57,250 nt of DNA from Acetobacteraceae bacterium (GTDB lineage: Bacteria; Pseudomonadota; Alphaproteobacteria; Acetobacterales; Acetobacteraceae): NCBI GenBank assembly GCA_003506895.1, contig DNXO01000073.1:118072-175321 (forward strand). Reading direction: 5' to 3'. Numbering within the stretch: the first letter of the stretch is position 1; each line of letters starts with the position of its first letter. Of this stretch, positions 42,290 to 50,714 are shown piece after piece. The notes under the pieces are model-generated. The model searched no databases. It was not told where the DNA came from and saw nothing but the letters and a program-made list of their open reading frames with translations. Both the position numbers and the translations under genes were made by a program.

Positions 42290-43261
42290 ATGAACTGGTC
42301 CGGTCAAAAAGTTTTCGTCACCGGCGCCGCGGGCTTCCTCGGCTCCAACCTCTGTCACGCCCTCGCCGCCCGTGGTGCCAAGGTCACCGCGCTCGACGGC
42401 TTTCTGTTCGGCGGGGGCGCCAACCCGCGCAACCTCGACGGCGCCGATGTGGACTTCGTCCGCGGTGACATCCGCGAGCTCGACCTGCGTCCGCTCTGCG
42501 AGGGTGCGTCGGTCATCTTCAACCTCGCCGCACAGACCAGCCACATGGGCGGGCAGGCCGACCCGCTCGCCGACATCGCGGTCAACGCCGTCGCGCAGGT
42601 GCGCCTGATCCAGGCAGCTCGGGAAGCCGCGCCCGACGCCGTCGTCATCCATGCCTCCACCCGTCAGTTCTACGGCCGCGTCGAAAAGCTCCCGGTGGAC
42701 GAGAACCAGCCCGTCGCCCCGCCCGACGCCAACGGCGTGTCGAAATTCGCCGGCGAGCAATATTGGATGCTGGAAAATCGCGTCCGCAACCGTCCTGTCG
42801 TCTCCCTGCGCCTGACCAATTGCTATGGCCCAAGGCTGCGAATCCGAGATGCACGTCAGACCTTCCTGGGCATCTGGATCCGCTGCGTGCTGGAAAACCG
42901 CCCGTTCGAGGTTTGGGGCGGCGCGCAGTTGCGTGACCTGACCTATGTGGACGATGTCACGAACGCCTTCCTTGCCGCGGCGGAGCATCCCGCCTGTCAC
43001 GGCAACATCTACAACATCGGCGGTTCTCCCCCGGCCTCGTTGCAGGAACTGGCGGACATCGTCATCCGCCTGTCTGGTGGAACCGGCCACTACATCACCA
43101 AGGAATTCCCGGCCGATCGCGCCCGTATCGACATCGGTAGCTACCACGCCGATGACAGCGCATTCCGTGAAGCGTCAGGATGGCGCCCCGAAACCTCGCT
43201 GGAGGAGGGCATCGGCCGCACCCTGGAATGGTACAAAACCCGACTGGCGGACTACCTATGA
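42290..43261 (+). CDS. NAD-dependent sugar epimerase/dehydratase with Asn at the Tyr site
   Basis: A 323-residue extended SDR of nucleotide-sugar metabolism. NAD loop VTGAAGFLGSNL; FNLAAQTSHM; HASTRQFYGR; then PDANGVSKFAGEQYW, where the usual YxxxK is NxxxK; RLTNCYGPRLRIRDARQTF; and a C-terminal GWRPETSLEEGIGRTLEWY. The Tyr-to-Asn change is shared, as I recall, with a subgroup that reads NGINK and may use another residue. ATG behind TAAGGAGAGGCCC. Its stop overlaps the next ATG (ATGA). With the DegT-type aminotransferase it should make a modified amino sugar. Confidence 0.85.
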   Translation: MNWSGQKVFVTGAAGFLGSNLCHALAARGAKVTALDGFLFGGGANPRNLDGADVDFVRGDIRELDLRPLCEGASVIFNLAAQTSHMGGQADPLADIAVNAVAQVRLIQAAREAAPDAVVIHASTRQFYGRVEKLPVDENQPVAPPDANGVSKFAGEQYWMLENRVRNRPVVSLRLTNCYGPRLRIRDARQTFLGIWIRCVLENRPFEVWGGAQLRDLTYVDDVTNAFLAAAEHPACHGNIYNIGGSPPASLQELADIVIRLSGGTGHYITKEFPADRARIDIGSYHADDSAFREASGWRPETSLEEGIGRTLEWYKTRLADYL

Positions 43262-44379
43262 TCCCACAAGCCAACCCCGGCGCCGGATACCGCGCGCTGA
43301 AGGCGGAAATCGACGACGCGGTAAGTCGTGCGCTGGCGTCCGGCTGGTATATCCTCGGCACCGAAATTCGTGCCTTCGAGGCCGAGTTCGCCGCCTGGCT
43401 GGGTGTCTCCAACGCCATCGGCTGCGGTAACGGCACCGACGCCATCGCATTGGCGCTGCGGGGCCTCGGCGTCGGACCCGGCTGCACCGTGGTGACGGTG
43501 TCCCACACCGCCGTCGCCACCGTCGCCGCGATCGAGATGACCGGTGCGACCCCGTTACTGATCGATATCGACCCGGTTTTCTACACGATGGACCCGGCCG
43601 CGCTGCAAGCGGTGCTACAAGACCCGCCGGCCGGCCTGCCGCCGATCAAAGCCGTCGTGCCTGTGCATCTGTATGGACAACCCGCCGACCTGGACCGGAT
43701 CGTTCCGCTCTGTCGCGCCCACGGCGTCGCACTGATCGAGGACTGCGCCCAAGCCCACGGCGCCCGCCTGCACGGCCAGCGAGTCGGCACCTTCGGTGAC
43801 GCCGCGACCTTCAGCTTCTATCCCACTAAAAACCTCGGCGCACTGGGCGACGGCGGTGCCGTGGCGACCAACAACCCCGCGCTCGCGGAGAAGATCGGGG
43901 CGTTGCGCCAGTACGGGTGGCATAAGCACTACATCAGCGATGAGGTCGGGGTGAACAGCCGCCTCGATGAGATCCAGGCTGCGATTCTGCGCGCGAAACT
44001 GCCCCATCTGGATGCCCAAAACGCCCGCCGCCGGGACATCGCGGCGGCTTTCACCGAAGTGCTTACCGGCCACCCATTGGCGGCCCCGCGGCAACGCCAG
44101 GACGTCGACCACGTCTTCCATCTTTACGTCACCCGCTCGGCACGGCGGGACCGCTTCCAAGCGGCACTGCGGGAAGCTGGGGTGGGCACGGGAATTCACT
44201 ACCCGGTCCCCGTCCACCTGCAACCCGCCTATGCGGGCCGCGTCGCGCTCGGCCCCTCCGGATGTCCCGAAACCGAAGCGGCGGCCAAGGAAATCCTCAG
44301 CCTGCCGATCTATCCGGAATTGTCCGACGCCGATGTCGCCGCGATCCGCGCCGCATTGACGCTACTTCGGAACGACTGA
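43258..44379 (+). CDS. DegT/DnrJ/EryC1/StrS sugar aminotransferase
   Basis: A 373-residue PLP aminotransferase. Family elements: RAFEAEFAAWLGVSNAIGCGNGTDAIALALRG, PVHLYGQPADLDRI, EDCAQAHGARLHG (Asp for PLP), SFYPTKNLGALGDGGAV with the Schiff-base lysine, and LDEIQAAILRAKLPHLD. It transfers an amino group to a keto sugar bound to a nucleotide, using glutamate. Coupled by ATGA to the epimerase gene. The 3' end overlaps the convergent orphan by 18 bases. The product sugar might feed the capsule locus 20 kb away; that link is inference. Confidence 0.9.
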   Translation: MIPQANPGAGYRALKAEIDDAVSRALASGWYILGTEIRAFEAEFAAWLGVSNAIGCGNGTDAIALALRGLGVGPGCTVVTVSHTAVATVAAIEMTGATPLLIDIDPVFYTMDPAALQAVLQDPPAGLPPIKAVVPVHLYGQPADLDRIVPLCRAHGVALIEDCAQAHGARLHGQRVGTFGDAATFSFYPTKNLGALGDGGAVATNNPALAEKIGALRQYGWHKHYISDEVGVNSRLDEIQAAILRAKLPHLDAQNARRRDIAAAFTEVLTGHPLAAPRQRQDVDHVFHLYVTRSARRDRFQAALREAGVGTGIHYPVPVHLQPAYAGRVALGPSGCPETEAAAKEILSLPIYPELSDADVAAIRAALTLLRND

Positions 44380-44676
44380 ACCATTCCCGCGCGGTGATCC
44401 GGGCGGCGGACTCACCGGAGTTGCCGTGCTGCCGTTCCGAGGCGGCGTGACCCTCATTCCGGGATCGACGTTCGGTGGTGTGATCGTGCCCTTTTGTCGG
44501 GACAACGTATGGCCCGGGTCGCGTTCAGGGGGCGCGATCTTCTCTGGTGGCGGCAAAGCGGCATTGAGTGGTGCGACCGGCGTCACGGGATTGGGCGCCG
44601 GCGCGGACCGCGAAGTCTGCGCCAGCGCGAGGTCCGCGGCCATCCACAGCGCGGTTAGGCCTAACTTTCGAAGCAT
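44362..44676 (-). CDS. Small secreted proline-rich protein
   Basis: A 104-residue protein with a signal peptide (MLRKLGLTALWMAADLALAQ, cleavage likely after ALA) and a Pro/Thr/Ser-rich mature part containing SRQKGTITPPNVDPGMRVTPP, a pattern I associate with small secreted orphans of Acetobacteraceae. No function known. Strong AAGGAGCCCCG precedes the ATG. Periplasmic or cell-wall location expected. Confidence 0.68.
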   Translation of the reverse strand: MLRKLGLTALWMAADLALAQTSRSAPAPNPVTPVAPLNAALPPPEKIAPPERDPGHTLSRQKGTITPPNVDPGMRVTPPRNGSTATPVSPPPGSPRGNGSVVPK

Positions 44677-44706
44677 CGGGGCTCCTTACCCTTGGGTCCT
44701 ACCCCG

Positions 44707-44979
44707 CTAACGCGCGAGGACCCGGGCCGTTCCCGATTTAGCCGGACCGCTGTAATCCCGCACAACCTCGTCGGCCCGATCGAAGAACGCCTCAGTCGCG
44801 ACATACAGGCTTGCAGCCCGCCGTGGCGCCTCCGAGTCGATCACGCTCATCGCCAACGTACGCCGCGTCCGCACCCAGCGGGGCGGGTCGTCATCGCGTA
44901 TCGCCATATGGGTGATCAACTGCTTCACCACGGTTTCGAGCACTGTCAGGCGCGCAGAGATTTGTTCGCTCTCCGTCAT
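44707..44979 (-). CDS. Small orphan protein
   Basis: A 90-residue soluble protein: an N-terminal amphipathic helix (SEQISARLTVLETVVKQLITHMA) and a helical, charged remainder (EAPRRAASLYVATEAFFDRADEVV). No family recognised. GGAGATGAAAG supports the ATG. The gene is divergent from the ISAs1 element, and before the insertion it faced serC across about 200 bases. Confidence 0.6.
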   Translation of the reverse strand: MTESEQISARLTVLETVVKQLITHMAIRDDDPPRWVRTRRTLAMSVIDSEAPRRAASLYVATEAFFDRADEVVRDYSGPAKSGTARVLAR

Positions 44980-45089
44980 CTTTCATCTCCAGTATTGCGG
45001 TGATGCGTCGCTGCATAGCACCGGCCAGCGGGTCGGGGGACAGACAATCGGGACATCTGACGGGATCGTGAGGATGATGACAGGTCTGT

Positions 45090-45099
45090 TGCGCTGCAA
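45090..45099. repeat. Target-site duplication, left
   Basis: TGCGCTGCAA directly abuts the left end of the insertion sequence and recurs exactly at its right end. A 10-bp duplication is within the range described for the ISAs1 family. Confidence 0.9.
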
Positions 45100-46339
45100 C
45101 AGGGCAATCGCTTGAACGGGCGTGGGATTCCGGCGCGGGCGAAAGTACGATTCATAGGGAGCCTCACTGCTTGAGGTTTCCTCCATGCCTGCTTCGGCTC
45201 CACCGTGTTTTCTGTCGCACTTCTCGGCGCTGCGAGACCCGCGCCAAGCGACGAAGGTTTTGTATCCGCTGGCAGAAATCCTGCTGCTGATGCTGTGTGC
45301 GACGATCGCCGGCGCCGATGATTTCGTCGAGATCGGGCTATGGGGCGGCGAACGTCAGGATTTCCTGCGTCGATTTCTGCCGTATGAGCATGGCATTCCG
45401 AGCCATGACACACTCTGCGACGTGATCGCTGCCATTGATCCGGACGCGTTCAAGGCCTGTTTCCTGACCTGGGTAGAGGGTCTGCGTGCCGATATACCGG
45501 ACGTTATAGCGATCGATGGCAAGACCTCGCGGCGCAGTCATGACCGGCGTAAGGGGCGCCTTCCCCTCCATACGGTTTCTGCATGGGCGACAAGGCAGCG
45601 TCTGGTTCTTGGGCAGGAGAGCGTGGCGGAGAAATCCAATGAGATCACGGCCATCCCCCTGCTGCTGCGTCGTCTGGAATTGAAAGGCGCCCTGGTGACG
45701 ATCGATGCCATGGGTACTCAAAAGGAGATCGCCCAAACCATCGTCGATGGAGGCGCAGACTATGTCTTGGCGTTAAAGGAGAACTGGCCAGCCACCTATG
45801 CCGCCGTTGAAAAGGTCTTTGCCGATCAACCGCCAGAACTGGAACTGGAACGGTGTGAGACCATCGATGGCGATCATGGCCGCATCGAAACCCGCCGCCA
45901 TACCATCTGCCGCTCCGTCGAATGGCTGTTCTCCGACCGCCGCTATCCGGGCGAATTTAAGTTCCCCGGCCTGGCTGCTGTCGGCATGATCGAAAGCGAA
46001 ACCGAACGAGGCGGCGTGATCGAAAAAGACCGGCGCTATTACCTTTGCTCAAGCAAGCTGGATGCTAACACCCTCGCATGCGTCGTGCGCGGCCATTGGG
46101 GGATCGAAAACCGCCTCCATTGGGTATTGGATGTCGTCTTCCATGACGATCTCGCACGCCTGCGCTCCGGCCATGGGCCCGCCAACATGGCGATCGTCAA
46201 ACATGTGGCGATGAACCTGCTGACCCGGGCCAAAGCGACCACCAGCCTGAAAAACCGCCGTAAGAGGGCCGGATGGAACCAGGATTACCTGGAAAAAATC
46301 ATCCGGCGAACCGCCTGAGACATTCAAGCGATTCCCCTG
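45100..46339 (+). mobile_element. Complete ISAs1-family insertion sequence (1240 bp)
   Basis: The left end CAGGGCAATCGCTTGAACG (45100-45118) and the inverted right end CAGGGGAATCGCTTGAATG (46321-46339 read on the minus strand) match at 17 of 19 positions. A 10-bp duplication TGCGCTGCAA flanks both ends. The element carries one intact transposase gene. The near-identical duplication suggests a fairly recent insertion. It separates a small orphan gene from serC. Confidence 0.93.
45185..46318 (+). CDS. ISAs1-family transposase
   Basis: A 377-residue transposase. N-terminal DDE_Tnp_1-associated domain (LSHFSALRDPRQATKVLYPLAEILLLML in parts). Catalytic residues appear in VIAIDGKTSRRSHD, LVTIDAMGTQKEIAQ and the C-terminal WGIENRLHWVLDVVFHDDLARLR, giving the Asp-Asp-Glu triad. 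Full length for the family and without stop or frameshift, so it is probably active. The gene fills the element between the two inverted repeats. Confidence 0.95.
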   Translation: MPASAPPCFLSHFSALRDPRQATKVLYPLAEILLLMLCATIAGADDFVEIGLWGGERQDFLRRFLPYEHGIPSHDTLCDVIAAIDPDAFKACFLTWVEGLRADIPDVIAIDGKTSRRSHDRRKGRLPLHTVSAWATRQRLVLGQESVAEKSNEITAIPLLLRRLELKGALVTIDAMGTQKEIAQTIVDGGADYVLALKENWPATYAAVEKVFADQPPELELERCETIDGDHGRIETRRHTICRSVEWLFSDRRYPGEFKFPGLAAVGMIESETERGGVIEKDRRYYLCSSKLDANTLACVVRGHWGIENRLHWVLDVVFHDDLARLRSGHGPANMAIVKHVAMNLLTRAKATTSLKNRRKRAGWNQDYLEKIIRRTA

Positions 46340-46349
46340 TGCGCTGCAA
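46340..46349. repeat. Target-site duplication, right
   Basis: TGCGCTGCAA, identical to the copy at 45090-45099, follows the right inverted repeat of the insertion sequence. Confidence 0.9.
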
Positions 46350-46358
46350 CGATAACGG

Positions 46359-46385
46359 TTGACGCGGACGCGGCGGAGGCATAAT
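46359..46385 (+). promoter_or_regulatory. Candidate serC promoter, kept downstream of the IS
   Basis: TTGACG (46359-46364) and CATAAT (46380-46385) with a 15-base spacer, 60 bases before serC. The spacer is a little short. It lies just outside the right target duplication, so the insertion may have spared the core promoter but separated it from upstream sites. Confidence 0.4.
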
Positions 46386-46444
46386 TTCGGCGGCGGGTCA
46401 CGTCCCCCCACCGGGACGCTTCTCTTCTGAAAGGGAGAGCCGCA

Positions 46445-47614
46445 ATGGCAAACACGACACCGGACATTCGTCCTTCCAATCCCAATTTCTCCTCTGGCCC
46501 CTGCGCCAAGCGCCCGGGTTTTACTCTGGACGCACTCTCTGGCGCTTTCCTCGGCCGCAGCCACAGGGCAGCGGAACCGAAGGCCCGTCTGGCCGAAGTC
46601 ATCAACCTCTCCAAATCGATCCTCGGCATGCCGGCCGATTGGCGGCTGGCAATCGTTCCTGGCTCCGATACCGGCGCCGTGGAAATGGCCCTGTGGTCGC
46701 TGCTCGGCGCCCGTGGCGTCGATATCGTCACGTTTGAGAGCTTCGGCGAAGGCTGGGCGACGGATATCGTCAAGCATCTGAAGCTGGCCGACGCCCGCGT
46801 GCTGTCCGCGCCGTATGGCAAACTCCCTGATCTGGCCTTGGTCGATCCCGCCCGCGACGTTGTCTTCCCGTGGAACGGCACCACCTCTGGCGTCCGCGTG
46901 CCGAACGCCGACTGGATCGCCGCCGACCGTCAGGGCCTGGCGATCTGCGACGCGACGTCCGCCGCGTTTGCCATGCCGTTGCAGTGGGAAAAGCTGGATG
47001 TAGTGACCTGGTCCTGGCAGAAAGTGCTGGGCGGGGAGGCCGCGCACGGCATGCTGGCGCTGTCACCGCGCGCCGTCGAACGGCTGGAAACCTACACCCC
47101 CGCATGGCCGCTGCCGAAAGTGTTTCGCCTGACCTCCAAGGGCAAAATCGCCGAGGGTGTGTTCAAGGGAGAAACGATTAACACGCCGTCCATGCTGTGT
47201 GTGGAAGACGCGCTGGACGGTCTGCGCTGGGCCCAGAGTGTTGGTGGCCTGCCGGCATTGATCGCTCGGTCGGAGGCGAATCTCGCTGCCGTTGCCGCGT
47301 GGGTCGCGAAGTCCGACTGGGCCGCCTTCCTGGCGGAGGACCCGGCCATCCGCTCCTGCACCTCGATCTGCCTGAAGATCACCGCCCCCTGGTTCACCGC
47401 GCTGCCCGTCGAGGGCCAGGCGAAAGCGGCGAAGCAACTGGCATCGCTGCTGGACAAGCAAGGGGTTGCCTACGACATCGCCGCCTACCGCGATGCGCCT
47501 CCGGGCCTGCGTATCTGGGCAGGCGCGACGGTGGAAACCGCCGACATCCAGGCGCTGCTGCCCTGGCTGGACTGGGCCGCATCGCAGGTCGCCGCGTCGG
47601 TTGCGAGCGCCTGA
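46445..47614 (+). CDS. serC: Phosphoserine aminotransferase
   Basis: A 389-residue class V aminotransferase that converts 3-phosphohydroxypyruvate and glutamate to phosphoserine, the second step of serine synthesis, and also serves pyridoxal synthesis. The alphaproteobacterial form is clear: NPNFSSGPCAKRPGFTLDAL, GRSHRAAEPKARLAEVI, IVPGSDTGAVEMALWSLLGARG and the PLP lysine in SWQKVLGGEAAHG. Start ATG behind GAAAGGGAGAGCCGCA. Followed 143 bases later by serA. An insertion sequence sits 95 bases upstream. Confidence 0.95.
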   Translation: MANTTPDIRPSNPNFSSGPCAKRPGFTLDALSGAFLGRSHRAAEPKARLAEVINLSKSILGMPADWRLAIVPGSDTGAVEMALWSLLGARGVDIVTFESFGEGWATDIVKHLKLADARVLSAPYGKLPDLALVDPARDVVFPWNGTTSGVRVPNADWIAADRQGLAICDATSAAFAMPLQWEKLDVVTWSWQKVLGGEAAHGMLALSPRAVERLETYTPAWPLPKVFRLTSKGKIAEGVFKGETINTPSMLCVEDALDGLRWAQSVGGLPALIARSEANLAAVAAWVAKSDWAAFLAEDPAIRSCTSICLKITAPWFTALPVEGQAKAAKQLASLLDKQGVAYDIAAYRDAPPGLRIWAGATVETADIQALLPWLDWAASQVAASVASA

Positions 47615-47625
47615 AGCCCCTCGAC

Positions 47626-47716
47626 TGTCATTGCGAAGAGCGGCTTAGCGACGTGGCAATCTGATCCAAAGTCCGACTTCGGGTTGCCGCCTCGCTCACG
47701 CTTCCTGGAATGACAC
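47626..47716. repeat. REP-like intergenic palindrome between serC and serA
   Basis: The stretch begins TGTCATTGCGAAGAGCGG and ends CGCTTCCTGGAATGACAC, so TGTCATT and AATGACAC pair at the ends; the inner part (GGCAATCTGATCC, GGGTTGCCGCC) also has complementary segments. This is the familiar GTCATTGCGA-type bacterial intergenic repeat. Only one copy is seen in the window. It may modulate expression of serA or stabilise the serC message. Confidence 0.7.
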
Positions 47717-47757
47717 GCGTTCCATTATTCCCGCGTTCACATGCCAAGGATATCCCC

Positions 47758-49344
47758 ATGCCTCGTGTCCTGATCAGCGATAAACTCTCCCCCGCCGCCG
47801 TCGAGATCTTCCGCAATCGCGGTATCGACGTCGATCTGAAGCCCGGCCTGTCCCCCGCCGACCTGCGTGCCATCATCGGCGAATACGACGGCCTTGCCAT
47901 CCGTTCCGCCACCAAAGTAACGAAAGAGCTGCTGGACGCGGCCACGAAGCTGAAAGTGGTCGGTCGCGCCGGCATCGGTGTGGACAACGTCGATATCCGG
48001 TCCGCGACCGCGCGTGGCGTCGTGGTCATGAACACGCCGCACGGCAACACCATCACCACCGCCGAACACGCCATCGCCATGATGTTCGCGCTCGCTCGGC
48101 AAATCCCCGAGGCGACCACGTCAACCAAGGCCAGCAAGTGGGAAAAGAACCGCTTCATGGGCGTGGAGTTGACCGCCAAGACCCTGGGCCTGATCGGTTG
48201 CGGCAATATCGGCTCCATCGTCGCCGACCGCGCGGTTGGGCTGAAAATGCGTGTCGTGGCCTACGATCCATATCTGTCGGATAAAAAGGCGCTGGAGCTT
48301 GGCGTCGAGAAAGTCGATCTCGATTCGCTGCTCGCGCGTGCCGATTTCATTACGCTGCACACGCCGCTGACCGATGCGACGAAGAACATCCTGTCGCGGG
48401 AAGCGCTGGCGAAGACCAAAAAGGGCGTCCGCATCATCAACTGCGCCCGCGGCGGCCTGGTCGATGAGGCCGCATTGGCTGATGCCATCAAAACCGGCCA
48501 CGTCGCCGGTGCGGCGCTGGATGTGTTCGAAACCGAACCGGCGGTCGACTCGCCGTTGTTCGGCCTGGAAAACGTCGTCTGCACCCCGCATCTGGGTGCC
48601 GCAACCGCCGAGGCGCAGGAAAACGTCGCGCTGCAGGTCGCCGAACAAATGAGCGACTTCCTGCTGACTGGCGCGGTGACGAACGCCATCAACATGGCCT
48701 CGGTCTCCGCCGAGGATGCGCCGCGCTTGAAGCCCTATCTGGAACTTTGCCGCTTGCTGGGCGCGTTCGCCGGACAACTGACGCAGGCGCGGGAAGGGGC
48801 CATCAGCAAGGTCACCATCGAGTATGAGGGTCAGGCCGCCGCGCTGAATCACCGCCCCCTGACCGCCGCGATGCTGGCCGGCCTGATGTCGCCGCTGATG
48901 GAAGGCGTCAACATGGTCAACGCCTCGGTCGCCGCGCGTGATCACGGGATCGACGTGGCGGAGACAGTGCATGACCGGCCGACCGAATACCTGACCCTGG
49001 TTCGCGTTACCGTCCAGACCGGAGACCTGATCCGCTCTGTCAGCGGCACACTGTTCGCCGGCTCTCGCCCGCGCATCGTGGAGATCAAGGGCATCAAGGT
49101 GGAGGCCGATTTCGCGCCGCACATGCTGTATGTGACGAATCAGGACAAACCCGGCTTTATCGGCCGCTTCGGCGCGACACTGGCCGGCGCCGGAATCAAC
49201 ATCGCCACGTTCCACCTGGGCCGTTCAGGCCAAGGCGGCGACGCGATTTGCCTGGTGTCGGTGGACGAGCCGATCCCGGAGGAGGTGCTGGCGATGGTTC
49301 GGACCCTGCCGCTGGTGATGCAGGCGACGGCGCTGGCGTTTTAA
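47758..49344 (+). CDS. serA: D-3-phosphoglycerate dehydrogenase
   Basis: A 528-residue long-form SerA, the first step of serine synthesis. N-terminal substrate and NAD domain: VGRAGIGVDNVDIRSATARGVVV, GLIGCGNIGSIVADRA, catalytic Arg in IINCARGGLVDEAAL, Glu in DVFETEP and His in CTPHLGAATAEAQ. Residues about 325-450 are the intervening (ASB) domain and the C-terminal 75 residues the ACT domain (MLYVTNQDKPGFIGRFGATL), which normally binds serine as feedback inhibitor. ATG at 47758 is chosen; no strong Shine-Dalgarno. Terminator hairpin follows. Confidence 0.96.
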   Translation: MPRVLISDKLSPAAVEIFRNRGIDVDLKPGLSPADLRAIIGEYDGLAIRSATKVTKELLDAATKLKVVGRAGIGVDNVDIRSATARGVVVMNTPHGNTITTAEHAIAMMFALARQIPEATTSTKASKWEKNRFMGVELTAKTLGLIGCGNIGSIVADRAVGLKMRVVAYDPYLSDKKALELGVEKVDLDSLLARADFITLHTPLTDATKNILSREALAKTKKGVRIINCARGGLVDEAALADAIKTGHVAGAALDVFETEPAVDSPLFGLENVVCTPHLGAATAEAQENVALQVAEQMSDFLLTGAVTNAINMASVSAEDAPRLKPYLELCRLLGAFAGQLTQAREGAISKVTIEYEGQAAALNHRPLTAAMLAGLMSPLMEGVNMVNASVAARDHGIDVAETVHDRPTEYLTLVRVTVQTGDLIRSVSGTLFAGSRPRIVEIKGIKVEADFAPHMLYVTNQDKPGFIGRFGATLAGAGINIATFHLGRSGQGGDAICLVSVDEPIPEEVLAMVRTLPLVMQATALAF

Positions 49345-49376
49345 GTTCCGCTGTCGCGTGGCTATGGCTGGCTTTC

Positions 49377-49404
49377 GGCAAAGTGAGGTGATGCTCACTT
49401 TGCC
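49377..49404. terminator. Hairpin between serA and the convergent peptidase gene
   Basis: GGCAAAGTGAG (49377-49387) and CTCACTTTGCC (49394-49404) pair perfectly over 11 bases around GTGATG. It ends 6 bases before the stop of the leftward gene, so it can serve both directions; T-tract absent. Confidence 0.6.
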
Positions 49405-49410
49405 AACCCG

Positions 49411-50388
49411 CTATTGTCGACTTCTTCGCGCTATATAGTCCGATGCACGCGCGACACAAAAATCGCGGAATTTTGTATGGTTGACGAGGTCTCCGTAACG
49501 TTTGTCGGACGTCGCTGAAGCATAAAGCCGCTGTCTCATGGCTGATATCACAGCCTCTAATCGTCTCTCTGACCGCACCATACCGTTCGCGTTCGATGTG
49601 ACGCCATTGACAGATAACTTGAACTTCTTCTGTCCGATCTCGTCGGATATAATCTCCCCGACGATTTGATCGAGTATTCTCCGCCATGGGCCCTCGACGC
49701 CGTCCGTTTCAAAGTTTTCAAGTTTACCAAAATACCAAAGGTCGTAGGAAATTCCTTGGAAGACTCTGCTCCAACGATCGCACGGGAACGGGAAGGGATT
49801 TGCGAGATTTAAGTCGGTCCCGCGGCGGACGGTTCCAGCGAGTGTACCGCGCGAGCGCGCCGACCAATCAACCGTACCGCCACTGCTCGATGCTATTACG
49901 TAGTTGGGAGCAAGGCAGTCGGCAAATTTTATGGAAGCGGCCTGAAGGGACACCGACGCCACATCGTGAACAAGGAACAGCGCGTCTAATGGGTTTTCAG
50001 CCAGAATTATCTGCTCCTTGACCCAGTCCGACGGCATTAATAGTTCGGAAGCAAATCGGTTCGCCTCGGCCTCTAGTTGGAAATTATCGACGTCCCCATT
50101 GGCTCCGTCGATCTCATCGATAATGCTGCCAAGGTGCCAAGGTATCAAAACGTGACCGAGTTCGTGAGCCAGGGTAAAGCGGCGTCGGAATGGGGGTATT
50201 CGTTTACTCACCAGCACCGTGGGCTTTTGCCCAAGTGCCTTCAAATTGAGGCATAACCCATCAATCGGCACGGGAAAATCGACGAACTCTACATGAGCGT
50301 ATTCGCGCAAAATGTTTTCAACATCAACGGGCGGAAGTAGCCCGCGTCGCTCGATCAACCTCCGGGCCAAGCGTATTTCCGGAGGCAT
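49411..50388 (-). CDS. ImmA/IrrE-family metallopeptidase
   Basis: A 325-residue protein with the ImmA/IrrE domain in the first about 150 residues: RFTLAHELGHVLIPWH carries the HExxH zinc motif (His75, Glu76, His79), and EAEANRFASELLMPSDWV supplies the third ligand. The remaining 170 residues (from about SLQAASIKFAD) are an uncharacterised C-terminal part. Such peptidases cleave or displace repressors and antitoxins. ATG at 50388 lies 2 bases after the stop of the small gene upstream; a TTG 10 codons earlier is the alternative. It is the third gene of a leftward unit with a colicin-E3-like RNase. Confidence 0.85.
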   Translation of the reverse strand: MPPEIRLARRLIERRGLLPPVDVENILREYAHVEFVDFPVPIDGLCLNLKALGQKPTVLVSKRIPPFRRRFTLAHELGHVLIPWHLGSIIDEIDGANGDVDNFQLEAEANRFASELLMPSDWVKEQIILAENPLDALFLVHDVASVSLQAASIKFADCLAPNYVIASSSGGTVDWSARSRGTLAGTVRRGTDLNLANPFPFPCDRWSRVFQGISYDLWYFGKLENFETDGVEGPWRRILDQIVGEIISDEIGQKKFKLSVNGVTSNANGMVRSERRLEAVISAMRQRLYASATSDKRYGDLVNHTKFRDFCVARASDYIARRSRQ

Positions 50389-50390
50389 CC

Positions 50391-50714
50391 CTAAAGTGCA
50401 GCCCTCCGTTGTAGCCAAGCCTGAAGCCGCTTCACCTTGCCCGAGTCATCAGTTCTTGCGGCGAGTCGCATTTCCTGAAGATTATCGTTTGCTATCAGAT
50501 TTAGGGACTTGTTGAGCTTTCTGCTGGCAATAATCAGTGGCAGCATGTCTGGCTGGTCCAGCCATAAGCCAAATTCTTCCCTGCTCATTCCCAAATAGTC
50601 ATGCAGCGCCAGACCGACTGGCTGCTCATGCCACCGGTCGATGAAGTCATCGATTTCATCGGTCATCGCATCTCCCGCAAGGGCAAGCGATAAAAAGGTT
50701 TGACGACTAGACAT
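50391..50714 (-). CDS. Small protein, putative antitoxin of the RNase module
   Basis: A 107-residue soluble helical protein: SSRQTFLSLALAGDAMTDEIDDF, then RWHEQPVGLALHDYLGMSREEFGLWLDQPDMLP (helix-turn-helix-like spacing) and a basic tail (SGKVKRLQAWLQRRAAL). The N-terminal half is acidic, as expected for a partner of a basic RNase. No name known to me. ATG at 50714 has GGGAG nine bases upstream and overlaps the toxin stop by 8 bases; an internal ATG at 50666 with its own GGGAG would give 91 residues. Antitoxin role is inferred from position and charge. Confidence 0.6.
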   Translation of the reverse strand: MSSRQTFLSLALAGDAMTDEIDDFIDRWHEQPVGLALHDYLGMSREEFGLWLDQPDMLPLIIASRKLNKSLNLIANDNLQEMRLAARTDDSGKVKRLQAWLQRRAAL

